Source of the DNA: Ectocarpus siliculosus
Taxonomy: Eukaryota; Sar; Phaeophyceae; Ectocarpales; Ectocarpaceae
Length of the DNA stretch: 53,338 nucleotides
Assembly (NCBI GenBank): GCA_000310025.1
Contig: FN649749.1
Coordinates: 1,401,984 to 1,455,321 of the forward strand
Direction of reading: 5' to 3'
The notes under the pieces were generated by a model. That model worked only from the letters and a program-made list of their open reading frames with translations, searched no databases and was not told the DNA's origin. A program made the position numbers and the translations under genes. Position 1 is the stretch's first letter. Each line of letters opens with the position of its first letter. Positions 21,409-32,504 of the stretch are shown in pieces.

Positions 21409-24369
21409 CTAATGTGTCACCAGTTTGCTGGCATTGTTGAAGGTAGACGTACGCTGATGGGACAAATACTACACACGTCTGTGGCAGGTATCGCGGTAAG
21501 TGTTGCATCCAGTTGACGGTGCGTATATGCAGGATGGGTGAGGATACACTGTAGGTGGTGCATGCATCTGATCGGCAGATATGGAGCTACACATTCAAAT
21601 CAGACGTACAAACTGTGGGTGTGGCACCGTGCAACATTGGCAAGGTAGTCTAAGGGTAAAGAAGAAAATAAGTAACGTTTGCTCCTCAGCTGGTGGCGCA
21701 TGGCGGTATCGTCACGATGGTGACATCTGGCATGAGTGCGCCGACAGGTGATCGGTGGCAGTTGTAGGCGGACAATTGGCAGTGTGCGCATGTTGGTCGA
21801 GGTAAAACACTTGGTTGTGTAGGAGTCACCAGCTTGCCGGTTTCTCCAAATCCAAGAGGTCGCAGCTGCTACATATATGCATACGAATAAATAATTCCGA
21901 AAAATATGTTTCGGTTGAGATTACCTAACAGCGGGGGCCTAACCGGCTTATCAATGATAACATGTGTTTCGTCCCACCCAATGGTCCCATATGCGCACAT
22001 TTTGGGTGCCACAGCTTACACCGTTCGGAACAAGGCGGGAGACATAGTCTACATTGATTGGTCTGCAGCAAAAGGAAGGTGTAACGGAAAAATCATGTTT
22101 TGCTTCACCCCCGCTTGGAAGTGCGTGTACAACAACAGCAGTCGTTGTTTCTCCCCTCGCCGTGTGCATTTCACGAAACACACACGCGATGTCCGCGACC
22201 AAGTTGCGCGTCTATCACCGTGAAAGGGGATATTCGAAACCACAGACCAGTGTCGAAAGGATGGCGAGGTTTGCAACTGAAACGCCGGGGCGCTGGTTGC
22301 ATGCGGCGTGGCAGCGTCCCGCGAATGTTGCTGTAAGCGTACACACGTTCTCCCCCGCTGTCTTACCTTCAGCGCCTCTGCCTAGCTGGAACAGGAGAGA
22401 GAGCAGCGAAAGCCATGCCGAGGAAACCATTGCCCCCCTCGCCTGGCTGGGCTTGCACTGTGACCTCCTCGGAGAGAGAGAGCGGTGTGGTGGTGGTCGT
22501 AATAAAAAGCCAAGCCAGCAAGCTGCGCAGTGCGGCAAAAGCAAAAGTGGTCGGCGAAAAGCGGTTCCGCGGGGGTCCTGTGGATGAAACTGCTATACAC
22601 CTGTAGACTAGTCTACACACTGTCGAGAACCCGAGAACCGGTTCGCAACAGATGTTACTGCTGTGGAGCTGTAGGATATAGAGCTGAGGAGCGGTACAGT
22701 AGACCGGTGGTACTGTAGAGCTGTGGAGCTGTAGAGCGCCAGAGCAGCAGCCTGGACCATGTTCACGTCCTCACCCCTGGTAGATGTTGCAAACGTTGGG
22801 AATACACGCCCTGTTACCCTGCTGGCGTGCCGCGAACTTTGTCATAACGGTCGATCGGCTCCTTGCTACATGTACTCTGTACTACGGCTACGCTCGTCTG
22901 TCTCCACTGGATGCATCACGTATCATATAGAGGCAAGCTCATGCTGAGGGAGCTTGGGAGTATCAACACCAAGCGGTGTTCGTATACATGTGGTTGTGTC
23001 GAGGCAACTGCACTGTCACTGCAGTCGCTGTACAGCTATCCTCTCAGGTGTAGCTGGCATGTGATGCGAGGTGTAATGTAGGTACATTATGTAGGCACAC
23101 ACGCAGAGTGATTTTATGATCCACACAGACGCCCAACCTATCTTCTTCACCTGACGGTTACAGACTTGGCATCTCCTTCACAGTACTGCATAAACCCATG
23201 CAGTAGAATGGAGTCGTCCTTGTACTGCAAATACTCCAACATGTCCTCTCAAGAACTACGTCATTCTAGTTCAGATACATATTGTAAGGCCTGCAAGTAA
23301 TTCTCTCTCAATGTCCTCTCGAAACAATATCCATGTCCTCTCGAAACAATGCTATCTAAAAGAATTTCCGACCCAATATCGATTACTTCGTAATTGTTTT
23401 ACCTTTCTCAGCTGCATTGCATCAGCAGCGAGTGTTTTCCTTCAACACAAATCTCCCAAATGCTGTTTCAACATGTACACACACATACACCATCTAACCC
23501 TCAAGATATGACGTCTGACTACGAAGAGGGGAGGTAATAAACTCGATTTGTTTCCCTTCGGCAGCGTCTTGACATCTTCACGCCTTCTTGTTCTCGCGCT
23601 GCGATTGCCACCACAGAATTACCATCCATTTTCGACTGCATCATCATGATTCTGTCGACTCCTTCGTCTTGGTCACCTGTTTGTTGTAGTTCAATATTAG
23701 TATTCGCTCAACAGGAATGTTCGGGCAAGTTGGTTGCTGTTAAGAATATTAGCTCGCTCCTTCCGGCGGCAGTCGGCTCCTTCTCCGGCTCCAGAATAAT
23801 ATCAGCTGCAACCCCCCCGTGGTAGTCTTGCTCCCCCCAAGTAATACCCGTGACGCTTGCTACAGCCTCGTCGTTGCAGCGTCCGGGCTCCCATGGCTGG
23901 TACGGATCCTTACTCGGGTTATTCGAGGCTGCCGCTGAATAGAACACTCTGTACCGCTCGAGTGAAGGTCTTCTTGGTCTCTAGGGTCATACTGTAGCCG
24001 TCCTAGGAGATTCTTCGCCGTACGGTATCTCGTACAAGCCAAACTGTGACAGGCGAGGACAATATCATCGGTCAACACCCTGCCCTCCCCCCAATCGCAT
24101 TTATTTCTCCACAACAAACACAGTCCGAAGCAGTTTCCGACCCGCACGCTGTTGCTGACGTTCCTCCGCTGCGATGTTTCCGTCGCTGATGCCCTCCGAC
24201 GCGCTCGGCGAACGATGTTTGACTTTCCACCCCCCACCCTCCTTCTACGCTTTGCTCGTGGAAACTGAGGGTTACGCGCTTCGCCCAACCCCGTGGGCAA
24301 GTGAGGCTTATCCCTTGCGGCCCGTACACCAACTTCCTGCAGATATACCACTCCTTCTCTTTTGAACAT
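21409..24369. other. Intergenic, low-complexity patches only
   Basis: No gene is supportable. 22655-22745 is a degenerate run of gctgtagag and gctgtggag words. The minus-strand frame at 22215-22544 begins with a hydrophobic stretch but has no homology signal or splice support. Near 23318 and 23335 the phrase atgtcctctcgaaacaat is repeated after 17 bp. Confidence 0.45.
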
Positions 24370-24600
24370 GTGTCCCCGTCTGCAGACGTCCCCCCTAGTA
24401 TGTCTTGTCGCGCAGAACTTTCCGAAACACATCCAATGGGCACAAAAACCAAGTTTGCTGTGTTTCCACGCCTACCAGCTATGGCGCAAGCCGGTATTCG
24501 ACCGAAACAAGCATGCAGTTGCCGTTTTTATGTATACCAACATGTTGCCAATTTAGACGGCCTTACGACGGCCGAGAACGAGGGCGTATGTGGATGGGAG
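24370..24600. repeat. Fragment of the foldback-arm family
   Basis: Same orientation as the left arm at 13160-13340: ttgctgtgtttccacg, the cagctatggcgcaagcc type block, cgaccgaaac, tgcagttgccg, acatgttgcc and cgagggc recur in order. It is a solo copy of one arm unit. Confidence 0.65.
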
Positions 24601-25084
24601 AAATAAAGGGAGAATAAAATAGAGAAGAAATGGGGGGGAACAATGAGACAGCGGGGTTGGCAAGGTGGACGAGGAAGATTTCGGCGTGGACAACTATGAA
24701 GGGTTGGCGTATCGTCGGACTCGTGTCTTTTTGAAGAGCTGAAGTCGTAACAGTAGCACAACAAGTTGACGTGCATGTTGTGTCTAGCACGGTTGGGTTG
24801 CTGTGCAACTAATGCTTTGGCAATGGGTGCAAAAAATAATCAAATCAGTCTCAGTTATGTGCAGTTGAACTTAAACATGAATTGTCTCCGATGGAGGAAG
24901 ATGTACCGGCACGTGAAGTATGGTACCGGACACACACATGAGAAAAATATGAGATTTCAAGAGAAATTACCGGAAAGGGAAACAGGGGCACGCACGAAAA
25001 GTACGAAAACGCACTAGAAACGGCAAAGACGCAAGGTAGGGGGAGCGTACGGCGCAAGAGTCTCTTTTTCGCCTTGTGGGGTGA
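24601..25084. other. Intergenic, nothing recognised
   Basis: Short open frames only; may hold a decayed first unit of the tandem repeat that follows. Confidence 0.4.
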
Positions 25085-25840
25085 GCAGTCTAACGTTCGA
25101 GAAGAATATGCCACATTCCATAGTACATGTACAAAATGAAACCTTTGGATGTAGATTTGTAAGTCGGTTCCGACGGAGATGATGTGGGTGGATACCGTAG
25201 GACGGCTGAAGACACAACGGGTGGAGTAAGCGCGGGTTGCTGAAGTTGCTGTAGTGCCGACACCGGTGTTTCAAATGTTCATCACAATTAGAATAGAATG
25301 ATTACAGCAGCGGGTGGGACAGATAGATGTGTTTTTCGTGAAGATAGATGTCGAAGGTTCTGATGCAAAATAATTCAGGGGATGTCTGTCTATCGAAGGG
25401 TGGGGTGCTGTGCTTAGAGCCAATAGCAGTGGATGTCAACGCGGTTGAAGGTGGAAATTTCAGACAGGTGGACACATACGTGTTGTAGTGTTAACAATTT
25501 TTGTGGTGTTTCATGGGAAGATATTTGCTAGCATTCGACGAGCGTGTTCACCTGGGTATGAACGAGCCAACCACAACCTTGGGATGCAGTTATAAACGTC
25601 GGTCCCGATGTGGATGTGCTTGGATTTGTAGGACGGCTGAGAAACAACGGGTGGAGTAGGCGGGTGTCGCGGAAAGTGTTGAAGTGCCGGCATTGGCGCA
25701 CCCAAATATTACGCTTGTGACGATTAGCCTACATATGTAGAAGGCATGATTACCGTTCTAGGTGTGGACAGATGACGAGGGATTTGATACAAATTAACCC
25801 AAACGAAGCCGATTGAAGGCCGGCGTGCGGTGCTCCCATT
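25085..25840. repeat. Tandem repeat, period about 431 bp, two copies
   Basis: ggacggctga is at 25200 and 25631, each followed by acaacgggtggagta, then a gaagtgccg type block, gatta and gacagat segments in the same order. The copies are clearly diverged and non-coding. Confidence 0.65.
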
Positions 25841-25865
25841 CTCCCACACTACTGACAGTTTTCCC

Positions 25866-26345
25866 AAATGACCCATGGCTGCCCCATCACCCATGGGCCG
25901 CCCATGGGCACTTCATGGGCCGCCATGGGTTGCCCATGGGCTACCCATAGGTGACCCATGGGCTGCCCATGGCGCCCATCATGGGCTTAGCATGAGCATG
26001 CTCATCATGGGCTGCCCATGGGCTGCCCATGGGGCCGCCCATGGGCAATGGGCCGCCCATGGGCAGCGCATGGTGAGCACTCACGCGACCTCCCACCGTG
26101 GGCAGCCCATGGGCAGCCCATGGTGGGCACTTACGCAACTGCCCATCATGGGTTTACCCATGGGCTGTCTATGGGCACCCATTGGCACCTTCGCAATCCA
26201 CGGGCAGTGCCCAGTGCCCCGTATTGGGCACTGCCGTGGGCAGCCCATAGGCAACCCATGACGGTCACTCGCGCCCTGAAGCACCCGGCGATCATGGGTA
26301 AATAAAATGTCCATGATGATGGGCTGCCCACGGTCTGGCTGGCGT
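25866..26345. repeat. Array of the palindrome GCCCATGGGC
   Basis: At least six perfect GCCCATGGGC palindromes and several CCCATGGG cores lie within about 300 bp, joined by short degenerate spacers such as tg, ag and cc. Variants (cccatcatggg, cccaccgtggg) continue to about 26345. Peptides read through it (His-Gly-Leu-Pro-Met-like strings on both strands) are by-products of the palindrome. Confidence 0.9.
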
Positions 26346-26439
26346 CGTGGGCACCCACGCACATGCCCCGCAAGGGGTGTCCGCAGGGGCGGCCATGGTG
26401 TAGGGGATTTTCCCCGAATACCGCCGAAACTGCTGCGAA

Positions 26440-28465
26440 TTTCATGGACGGAAGGAGCGAAATTTGTCAGGTCCATTTCCATGTATTGTAGTCCACATCT
26501 TTCACCGACATAGTTTGACCTTGGGCTATCGTGTTGGTTTCGTAGTATTTCCACATTCAGTTATTGAGAATGTTGTGCTACTGAAGTACTCAAAAGGTGG
26601 AGTTTTGGCTCCAGCTGCAAATTTGTTCCCGCGACAAGGAAGCCTCATCGAAGCTGACAGTGAAACATGGTTTGGGCAATGACACCCTGCGACGTATTGT
26701 CTTTGATTCCGTGAACCAAAGGAGACATGCGTGTCGTTGGGACTCGGTGTCGCACCCGAAGTTCCAGGTGTGGGTGCTGGCGGTTTGAGGACAGCACCCA
26801 CGGGGTTAGCGTCGACCGAAGCCGGCGAGGCGAACCTCTCCCGAATGCGTTGAGCGCGAAGCTCTGACAAACGAGCGGCATCGGCAACAGGGTCAGCGGC
26901 ACGAGCACCGTCCGAAGACAGCAGCAGCTGTGTGGCCTGACGGCCAGCTGCCGGGGACCCGAAGGTCGCTACGCGAGGCGATGACACTGGCGAACGCGAA
27001 CGTTCAGAATGCTCAGGGCTCGCCGAAGCGGAGTCCGATGAGCCGACGCTAGATTGAGACATACCGATAAGCGAGGCAAAGCTAAACTGTGGTTGGGACG
27101 AAAGCGCAAAAAACTGCAGCAGCAGCCTAAAGCACCAAACCGCGCCAAAACACAACCAAGCCAGACAACACCGTACGAATAAGCCGACAACGCCAAGTGT
27201 GGTGGTATGCACGCGTGATGAAGTCTGGTTGACCCGTGAAGAAGAACTCACTTGTTGTTACTCTTGTAGAACAGCAGCAGCAGTAGCTGTTGCCTTGGGT
27301 ATCGGTAGGAATGACACCAAGGGGCACAGGATCCTCTGCACAAGCAGGGGCTACTAGATCCTGTCCCCTGCTTTTTATCCTTCCGCGGAGAGTTACATCT
27401 CTCCGCGTCTTCTAGAAGGAACCAAGCTCTTCTATGTTCCGTCTACACATCTGAATCCTATAACACGCACCGTGACTTCGGGAACAGACAGACCTCATTC
27501 TGAATGTCATGGACAAGAAGGAAGGAGTGAAATTCTCACGTTTAGGATTACGACAGTGAAACAGCATGGATTGAGCGAAGTCGGGACCCCGTTTTACACT
27601 ACGACGTGGAACACCGAAAGCCCTGCCTATGAAGGTCGCGGGAGAGAGTACATGAGTGAAATACGATAAGACTGTGTTTGCGTTGGGCTCTCTTCCGTCA
27701 CCTAAACTATACGGTAACATATTGTTTGGGATATCACAGATTTTGACGAAATTTCTCTGTCAGTTCGACCGCGCTATCGCACTACGGAACAATTAGAGTT
27801 TTGTTTCAGGTGCATATTGGTTCTCTCAACGAGTACCCCTTCATGAAGCTGACAGTAAAACATGATTTGGGCAATGAGACCCTGCGATATTATTTCTTTG
27901 ATTCGATCAAACAAGGGATATACGTGTGTCGGAGTCGGAACTCGGTTTCACACCAGAACCTCTGGCGCAGACGGCCCTCGATGTGAATGTCACGGACAAG
28001 AATGAAGGAGTGGAATTCTCAGAGTTTCGACAGTGAAAATTCATGTTCGGGAGGACTCGGGATCCGGCTTCACACCGCAATGTGGCATGCCTATGATGTC
28101 ATCGGCAAGAATTAATGAGTGAATTTCGTCAACGCCGTGTTTCCGTGGAGCTCTCTTCTTGAAAGTCATGATCCTGTTTTCTTGGGGATGTCGCAGAATG
28201 CATCCAACATGTTTACTCTGACTTTGACCACCGTGTGGTGATGCTTCTGAAAACGTAGATTTCAGTTTCAGATGCATATCGGTTCCCTCGACGAGCGACC
28301 CTCCTCGATGCTGACAGTGAAGCAGGTGTTTGGCAACGACGCCCGCGAAACAATGCCTCTGATTCGCTCAAACATAGGCGGGTCGGAGTCGGACCTCAGG
28401 TTCACACCCGGACGTGGGACACCGGAAAGCTTGGCTTTGGAACCATTTACAGGGTCACGGGGATG
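26440..28465. repeat. Tandem array of the 475-bp repeat family
   Basis: Two and a half to three diverged units. Landmarks recur at about 26660, 27850 and 28310 (gaagctgacagtgaaacatg type), at about 26740, 27930 and 28385 (cggagtcggaactcggtttc type), and at about 27805 and 28275 (gcatatcggttccctcgacg type). Allowing for the 709-bp insertion at 26757-27465, spacing is about 450-475 bp. The same family fills the foldback spacer at 13730-14490. No consistent reading frame. Confidence 0.75.
26757..27465 (-). mobile_element. 709-bp insertion with 6-bp target duplication, LTR-like 5' end
   Basis: Inserted into a repeat unit: cgcacc at 26751-26756 and again at 27466-27471, and joining the outer sequences restores the unit at its normal length. 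Read on the minus strand it starts TGTTATAGG, as LTRs start with TG, and has an A/T box ggataaaaag near 27378 overlapping a GC-rich hairpin. It then opens a Ser/Ala/Pro-rich frame with a Met at 27062, running to the insertion end. It ends GGAACTTCG, not CA, and has no terminal inverted repeats or poly(A). Best guess: a 5' fragment of an LTR element (leader plus start of gag) or a non-autonomous derivative. Confidence 0.6.
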
Positions 28466-29029
28466 ACAACCTCGAACCCGCCTCGTCGGGTGTGGTGATG
28501 CAATAGAAGCTCTGGCGGCACGTCGAACCAAAAAATCGCAAAGCAGACCATGGGCGTGAAGTTAACGGCGCACACATGGGGATGTATGAACAAACGTAGG
28601 TTGGAGCGAACACGATCAGCAACGGACCGGCATGTGACAAACGGCGGCGGAAAAGTAATCACATAAAATAGAATGCATAAAATCTGATGTATGTAGTCTA
28701 CCTGGAGCTGCGGTATCCCCGCGCGTGCGGAATATTGACCATATTGCAGCGAAGGAACGGTTCAACTATTCAGGCGTTCAACATTTACGTCGGTGCACGA
28801 ATAATTGTGAATGGGATCTTGTATTTTTCTGTCGAACGGAGGGGGAATGAACGGTGATCGTGGCATTTTCTGTCCGTTCCGTGGTGTGAACAAGGTTGGT
28901 TCGCATGTTCGTTTGGAGGGGGACCTCGCTTGTAAGAGTTGCGGTCGTCATGATTCCTTCGGAGGAATTTCCCGCAAACAGCGACGCTTGTTTGCCATGC
29001 TTCCTCACTGTTGGCACCTGCTCGGGCAG
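28466..29029. other. Region between repeat array and GTPase-like exons
   Basis: Should hold the P-loop exon if the gene were complete, but no GxxxxGK[ST] is encoded on the plus strand. A short plus frame at 28811-29032 contains C-P-F-R-G and C-K-S-C and slightly resembles the small Cys/His frame at 48512-48733. Confidence 0.4.
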
Positions 29030-30560
29030 TAGCGAGGCCGTCAAGCTGGAGTTCATCGACACCATGGGGTTCGACGACGGGGCGAGAGGAGCTTACAGTG
29101 ACGGTGACGAGTTGTGTAGGTATTACGCCCGTAGCGTCCACGCGCCTTACACCTCACTCCCGAGCTTTGTGGAGTCTGGTTATATACATATGGGGAGCAT
29201 TCGTTACCGTCGACAATAACTATGAGCAAAGGTGACGACGGTCCTTGTTGTTTGGTGTGACCATATCAATTCGAACCAAAGGACTGCTGATATTGTTTTG
29301 ATACTGTCCTCCCTCATTACTTCATCCCGTTGAGCGTGTTCAGCTGTCCGAGGAGGGAAGCGTGGCACCGGCCCTGCGCTCACGAAAGAGGACCAATGTT
29401 CTGTAAAGGTTGTGATCGCCCCCGATCACCAGAGAATGACCCATCCTGATAGTGCCAACCAAATTCGATCATGGATGAGACTCGATGTCTCAAGGCTGCC
29501 GTCACTGTCCCGTTGCAGCGATACCGCCTCCAGGAAATTGATGAAGCTTCTGCGTGCGACTTCTAAGCTCGATCTCATCATCTACGCCATGAAAAAGGGC
29601 CGCTGGTCAACCGCGGAGACGGCGTGCTATAAGCTACTCGTGAAGAAGATCGCGAACAGCCTTCGTCACTCCGACGGAGTAGTAGGTACGGAGAAGGGGT
29701 CATTTCGATTGGCCGTGTTTGTCTGTGCCGATCGTGCTTGGAGGATGGTACGCTCGAACTACCTCTGTTGCCTTCTGTCGGAGAAAGAAAGGCTACGCAG
29801 TGAAAACAGGCAGTTTTGCTATACCGTCGCTTGCTTGGCACTGGTTATACTGGCTTGGGAAGAGCGCTATGTCCGTTTTCCACTGGAATAGAGTGAGCGT
29901 GGATTGACGCAATCTCAGCAATCTGTGGAACAAAGATATGGTTATTTCAAACGCTTGCTTAAAATGGAAGTCAGCGCTACCACACGGACTTGCATTTGCC
30001 CCTGCGGCCCCCACAGTAAGCCATGCAGGCATGGGCATATGGCGATTAAATATCCAGACTGACCACGCTTGTATTGTATCCTTCATCACCAGATAAGAAG
30101 ATCCCAGTCTTGCTGGTGATCACGCACTGCGAGAATCCCCCGGAACACCTTCAACATTGGCTACAAGAGCGGGCGGGGGACGCTCACATTCCCGGCAAGA
30201 AGTTCGTCCCAAATGGCAGTAACCATCAGGTTCGACCGGATGCTATACGCTGCTTAAGAATGTTATGTACAGTGGTATATTCAGGATTCCTTGATTTGCT
30301 ACTCCCACCTGGATAGTCGTATTTTGACCTTGGCGGTGTTCCTTGCTATTTTGCCGCCCCTATCTCTGAACCAGGCCCTTAGCAGCGCGGGCTTGGACAA
30401 CGCGCACACGATCTGCACGTCGTTTTTCGTTAAAAACTGTCCACTCAGCCGGCTCCAAGAGTACGTGGACTGCCGAAACATCTCCGTCCAAATCTTACTC
30501 GACTGCTTTGTGGCGCACGCTGTGATGGGATATTTACATAGTACTTCCTCTGTAGCATAA
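29030..30560 (+). CDS. 3' part of a P-loop GTPase-like gene (four exons seen, start missing)
   Basis: Exons 29030-29119, 29519-29685, 30093-30229 and, less surely, 30285-30560 (TAA at the end). Introns are GT-AG and phases match at each join. Exon 1 gives the G3 switch-like FIDTMGFDDGARG (D-x-x-G). Exon 2 gives LDLIIYAMKKG, the usual strand and helix after G3. Exon 3 gives KKIPVLLVITHCEN followed by a tryptophan-containing segment, the G4 position of AIG1/GIMAP-like and related G domains (T-H-C-E in place of T/N-K-x-D). Exon 4 contains a Cys/Leu-rich tail. The P-loop (GxxxxGKS) is not found downstream of the repeat array ending at 28465, so the 5' end is either lost or behind a repeat-filled intron. 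The last intron would be only 55 bp. It would bind and hydrolyse GTP if intact; status as gene or pseudogene is open. Confidence 0.55.
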
Positions 30561-30842
30561 GTCTGGTCCGTTATGTGCGCGTAGTCGTAAGGGTACTTAC
30601 ACGTTGACGTTTAGCCTTTAGTCGGATGCGTTAGAAAGGCAAAGCACATACCAAACCGATTAAAAAAAAAAGAAAAACTCGAAGACTGTGTTAGGCACTA
30701 AATTTAGATCAAAACATGCCCATTTTGGCCCGTTTTGAGAATTTTTCCGAGAACGTTTTTGAGATTTATTTTTATAATTCTTTGAGAATTAATGAGATAA
30801 GTCGTGATTTCCACCCCCCACAAACTATACAAACGATGAATG
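30561..30842. other. Intergenic
   Basis: AT-rich downstream flank of the GTPase-like gene, with an A-run at 30662-30672. Nothing else seen. Confidence 0.4.
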
Positions 30843-30860
30843 ACCCTAACCCTAACCCTT
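30843..30860. repeat. Interstitial telomere-like motif
   Basis: accctaaccctaaccctt, about two and a half units of CCCTAA (TTAGGG on the other strand). Too short to be a telomere; it may mark an old break repair or former subtelomeric DNA. A weak gggttagctttagggtt echo lies near 31278. Confidence 0.7.
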
Positions 30861-30975
30861 ATACGACAAAGAGGCTTTCGCGAGGGCTCACGCCTGGATG
30901 GCAACGAGTCCCAGCGACGGCGAGGACGACTAGTCGACATTTTCCCCCCCGTCACCAACAGACACTTTTTTTTAC

Positions 30976-31330
30976 CCGCAAGTGTCTTGGGCTTTAGTGT
31001 GGCCTCCTCAAGTATCTTGGTTTTAATGTGGAACCCCAAATGTCTTAGTTTTGGTGTGGGGTCACTACTATACTGGTTTGAGTATAGGGGGACGCGACGT
31101 AGGTCGTTGAGTAGAGGGGGGGGGTTTGGGCCCTACTCTGTTGTTTTTTTGCCCCGCAAGTGTATTGGATTTAGTGTGGGACCCCAAAGTGTCTTGAATT
31201 TAGTGTGTGGGTCACTATTATTATGGTTTTAGAATTGGGGACGTGTTATGGATGGTTGAGTCTAGGCGGGGTTAGCTTTAGGGTTGGGGATAATTCTTGT
31301 TTTTGGGGTGGGGTTTAGGCTAGTGCCCCA
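30976..31330. repeat. G/T-rich nested tandem repeat
   Basis: cgcaagtgt at 30976 and 31155 marks a unit of about 179 bp. Each unit contains two or three smaller copies of an aagtgtcttggnttttagtg type module spaced about 20-45 bp, followed by gtgggtcacta and a G-rich tail. It lies next to the telomere-like motif, as telomere-associated repeats often do. Confidence 0.75.
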
Positions 31331-31533
31331 CCTCCCCCTCCCCCTGGAAGTGGGCAAAATATGGCCGTTTTTGGGCCGACTCAATGTTTTCCGGCCGTTC
31401 AGCCGCATGGTTCAAGGACCATCTTTTTCTTGCTAAAAAAACGCCGGAGAACTCAACAAAAAAACGAAAAACAGATCGGACACCGTCAAGGGGGCGCATA
31501 AACCTAACGGACCAGAGTTATGATACAGAGGAA

Positions 31534-31622
31534 GTATGATATCTAACCGTCGGACCACGCACTATCCACTTGTTCCGAGTGGATAGGGTACAATCTTGGC
31601 TTCGTGCGTAGGACTGCTATAC
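31534..31622 (+). repeat. 89-bp direct repeat, copy 1
   Basis: Aligns without length change with 32416-32504: tatgatatct, then gcactatccacttgttccg, ggtacaatcttggcttcgt and taggactgctatac, with only scattered mismatches. The two copies start 882 bp apart and bracket the tandem array at 31626-32245. Confidence 0.85.
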
Positions 31623-31625
31623 CAT

Positions 31626-32245
31626 CCCAGCCTGCATCGACAAGAGTCTCGAACCCATCGTTGTCTCGGCTTGGCTACTCCTTGCATATGTTTTTGTGTT
31701 CGTCTCTCTCCTGAGACTCTCCTTTCTTCTGACTCCGGCCCGCCTACACCAACCTCGGTTTAAGCAAGAATACCGCATCCGTTGTTTCGGCTTGGCCTCT
31801 GCTTCTATTTTTTTTGTGGTTTCCCCCATTTTCCTGTCCTGTGTGTCCTCCAGCGTCAGTTTCGGCACCTTAGTCAGCTCGGCCTGGTTTCTGTTTTATT
31901 TTCTTGTTCTTTTCTTCGATTGGAATTCCTCTTCCTTTGAGTAGAGTCAGGGCCTTAGCCTGCACCCACCTAGGTTCCGATAAGAATACCGAACCCTTCG
32001 TCGTGTCGGCCTGGCTTTTGATTTCGCTTGTACGTCCTTTTCCTTCGATCTTTGACTTTTCAATCATTGTCTCCCCTGCACTAACCCCGGTTTCGGCAAG
32101 AATACCACATCCACTGTTTCGGCTGGGCTTCTGATTTTCTTCGTTATCGTTCCTTCGACCTCTCTTTTAGATTCGTAGCCTCCCCTGCATCAACCCCGGT
32201 TTAGGCAACAATACCGCTTCCGTTGTTTTTTCGGCTTGGCTCATG
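31626..32245 (+). repeat. Degenerate tandem repeat, 107-129 bp period, about six copies
   Basis: The core aaccccggtttaggcaagaa, then taccgcatccgttgtttcgg and cttggcttctg recurs near 31638, 31767, 31870, 31982, 32098 and 32207 in various states of decay, separated by T/C-rich sequence. No consistent frame. Confidence 0.8.
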
Positions 32246-32415
32246 CATTCTTTCGTGCGATTATTAGAGGTTTGGAAGGGGTTTGAAGAGCCGTATCTTC
32301 GACTCACTTTGAGAAATCCCTCTGATGGATCAGAGCCCCGTCGAGGGCTTCCGTGTATCTGCAGCTACGGCCGTCAAGGGTGGTCTACTACTGTACAGTA
32401 GTGGTTTGGGATTTG

Positions 32416-32504
32416 GTATGATATCTGGCTGTTGGAAGACGCACTATCCACTTGTTCCGCGTGGATATGGTACAATCTTGGCTTCGTATGTAGGACTGCT
32501 ATAC
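32416..32504 (+). repeat. 89-bp direct repeat, copy 2
   Basis: Partner of 31534-31622. Just upstream, at 32387-32402, is the 16-bp palindrome actactgtacagtagt, which copy 1 lacks. Confidence 0.85.

Noticed and set aside
22215-22544. Minus-strand frame with a signal-peptide-like start
   Set aside because: No domain, no splice support, and a competing plus-strand frame of similar quality; hydrophobicity alone is weak.
25875-26261. Open frame encoding His/Gly/Pro/Met strings
   Set aside because: It is an automatic product of the GCCCATGGGC palindrome, readable on both strands.
28811-29032. Independent small zinc-finger gene
   Set aside because: Cysteine spacing does not fit a known finger, it overlaps the region just before the GTPase-like exons, and similarity to 48512-48733 is faint.
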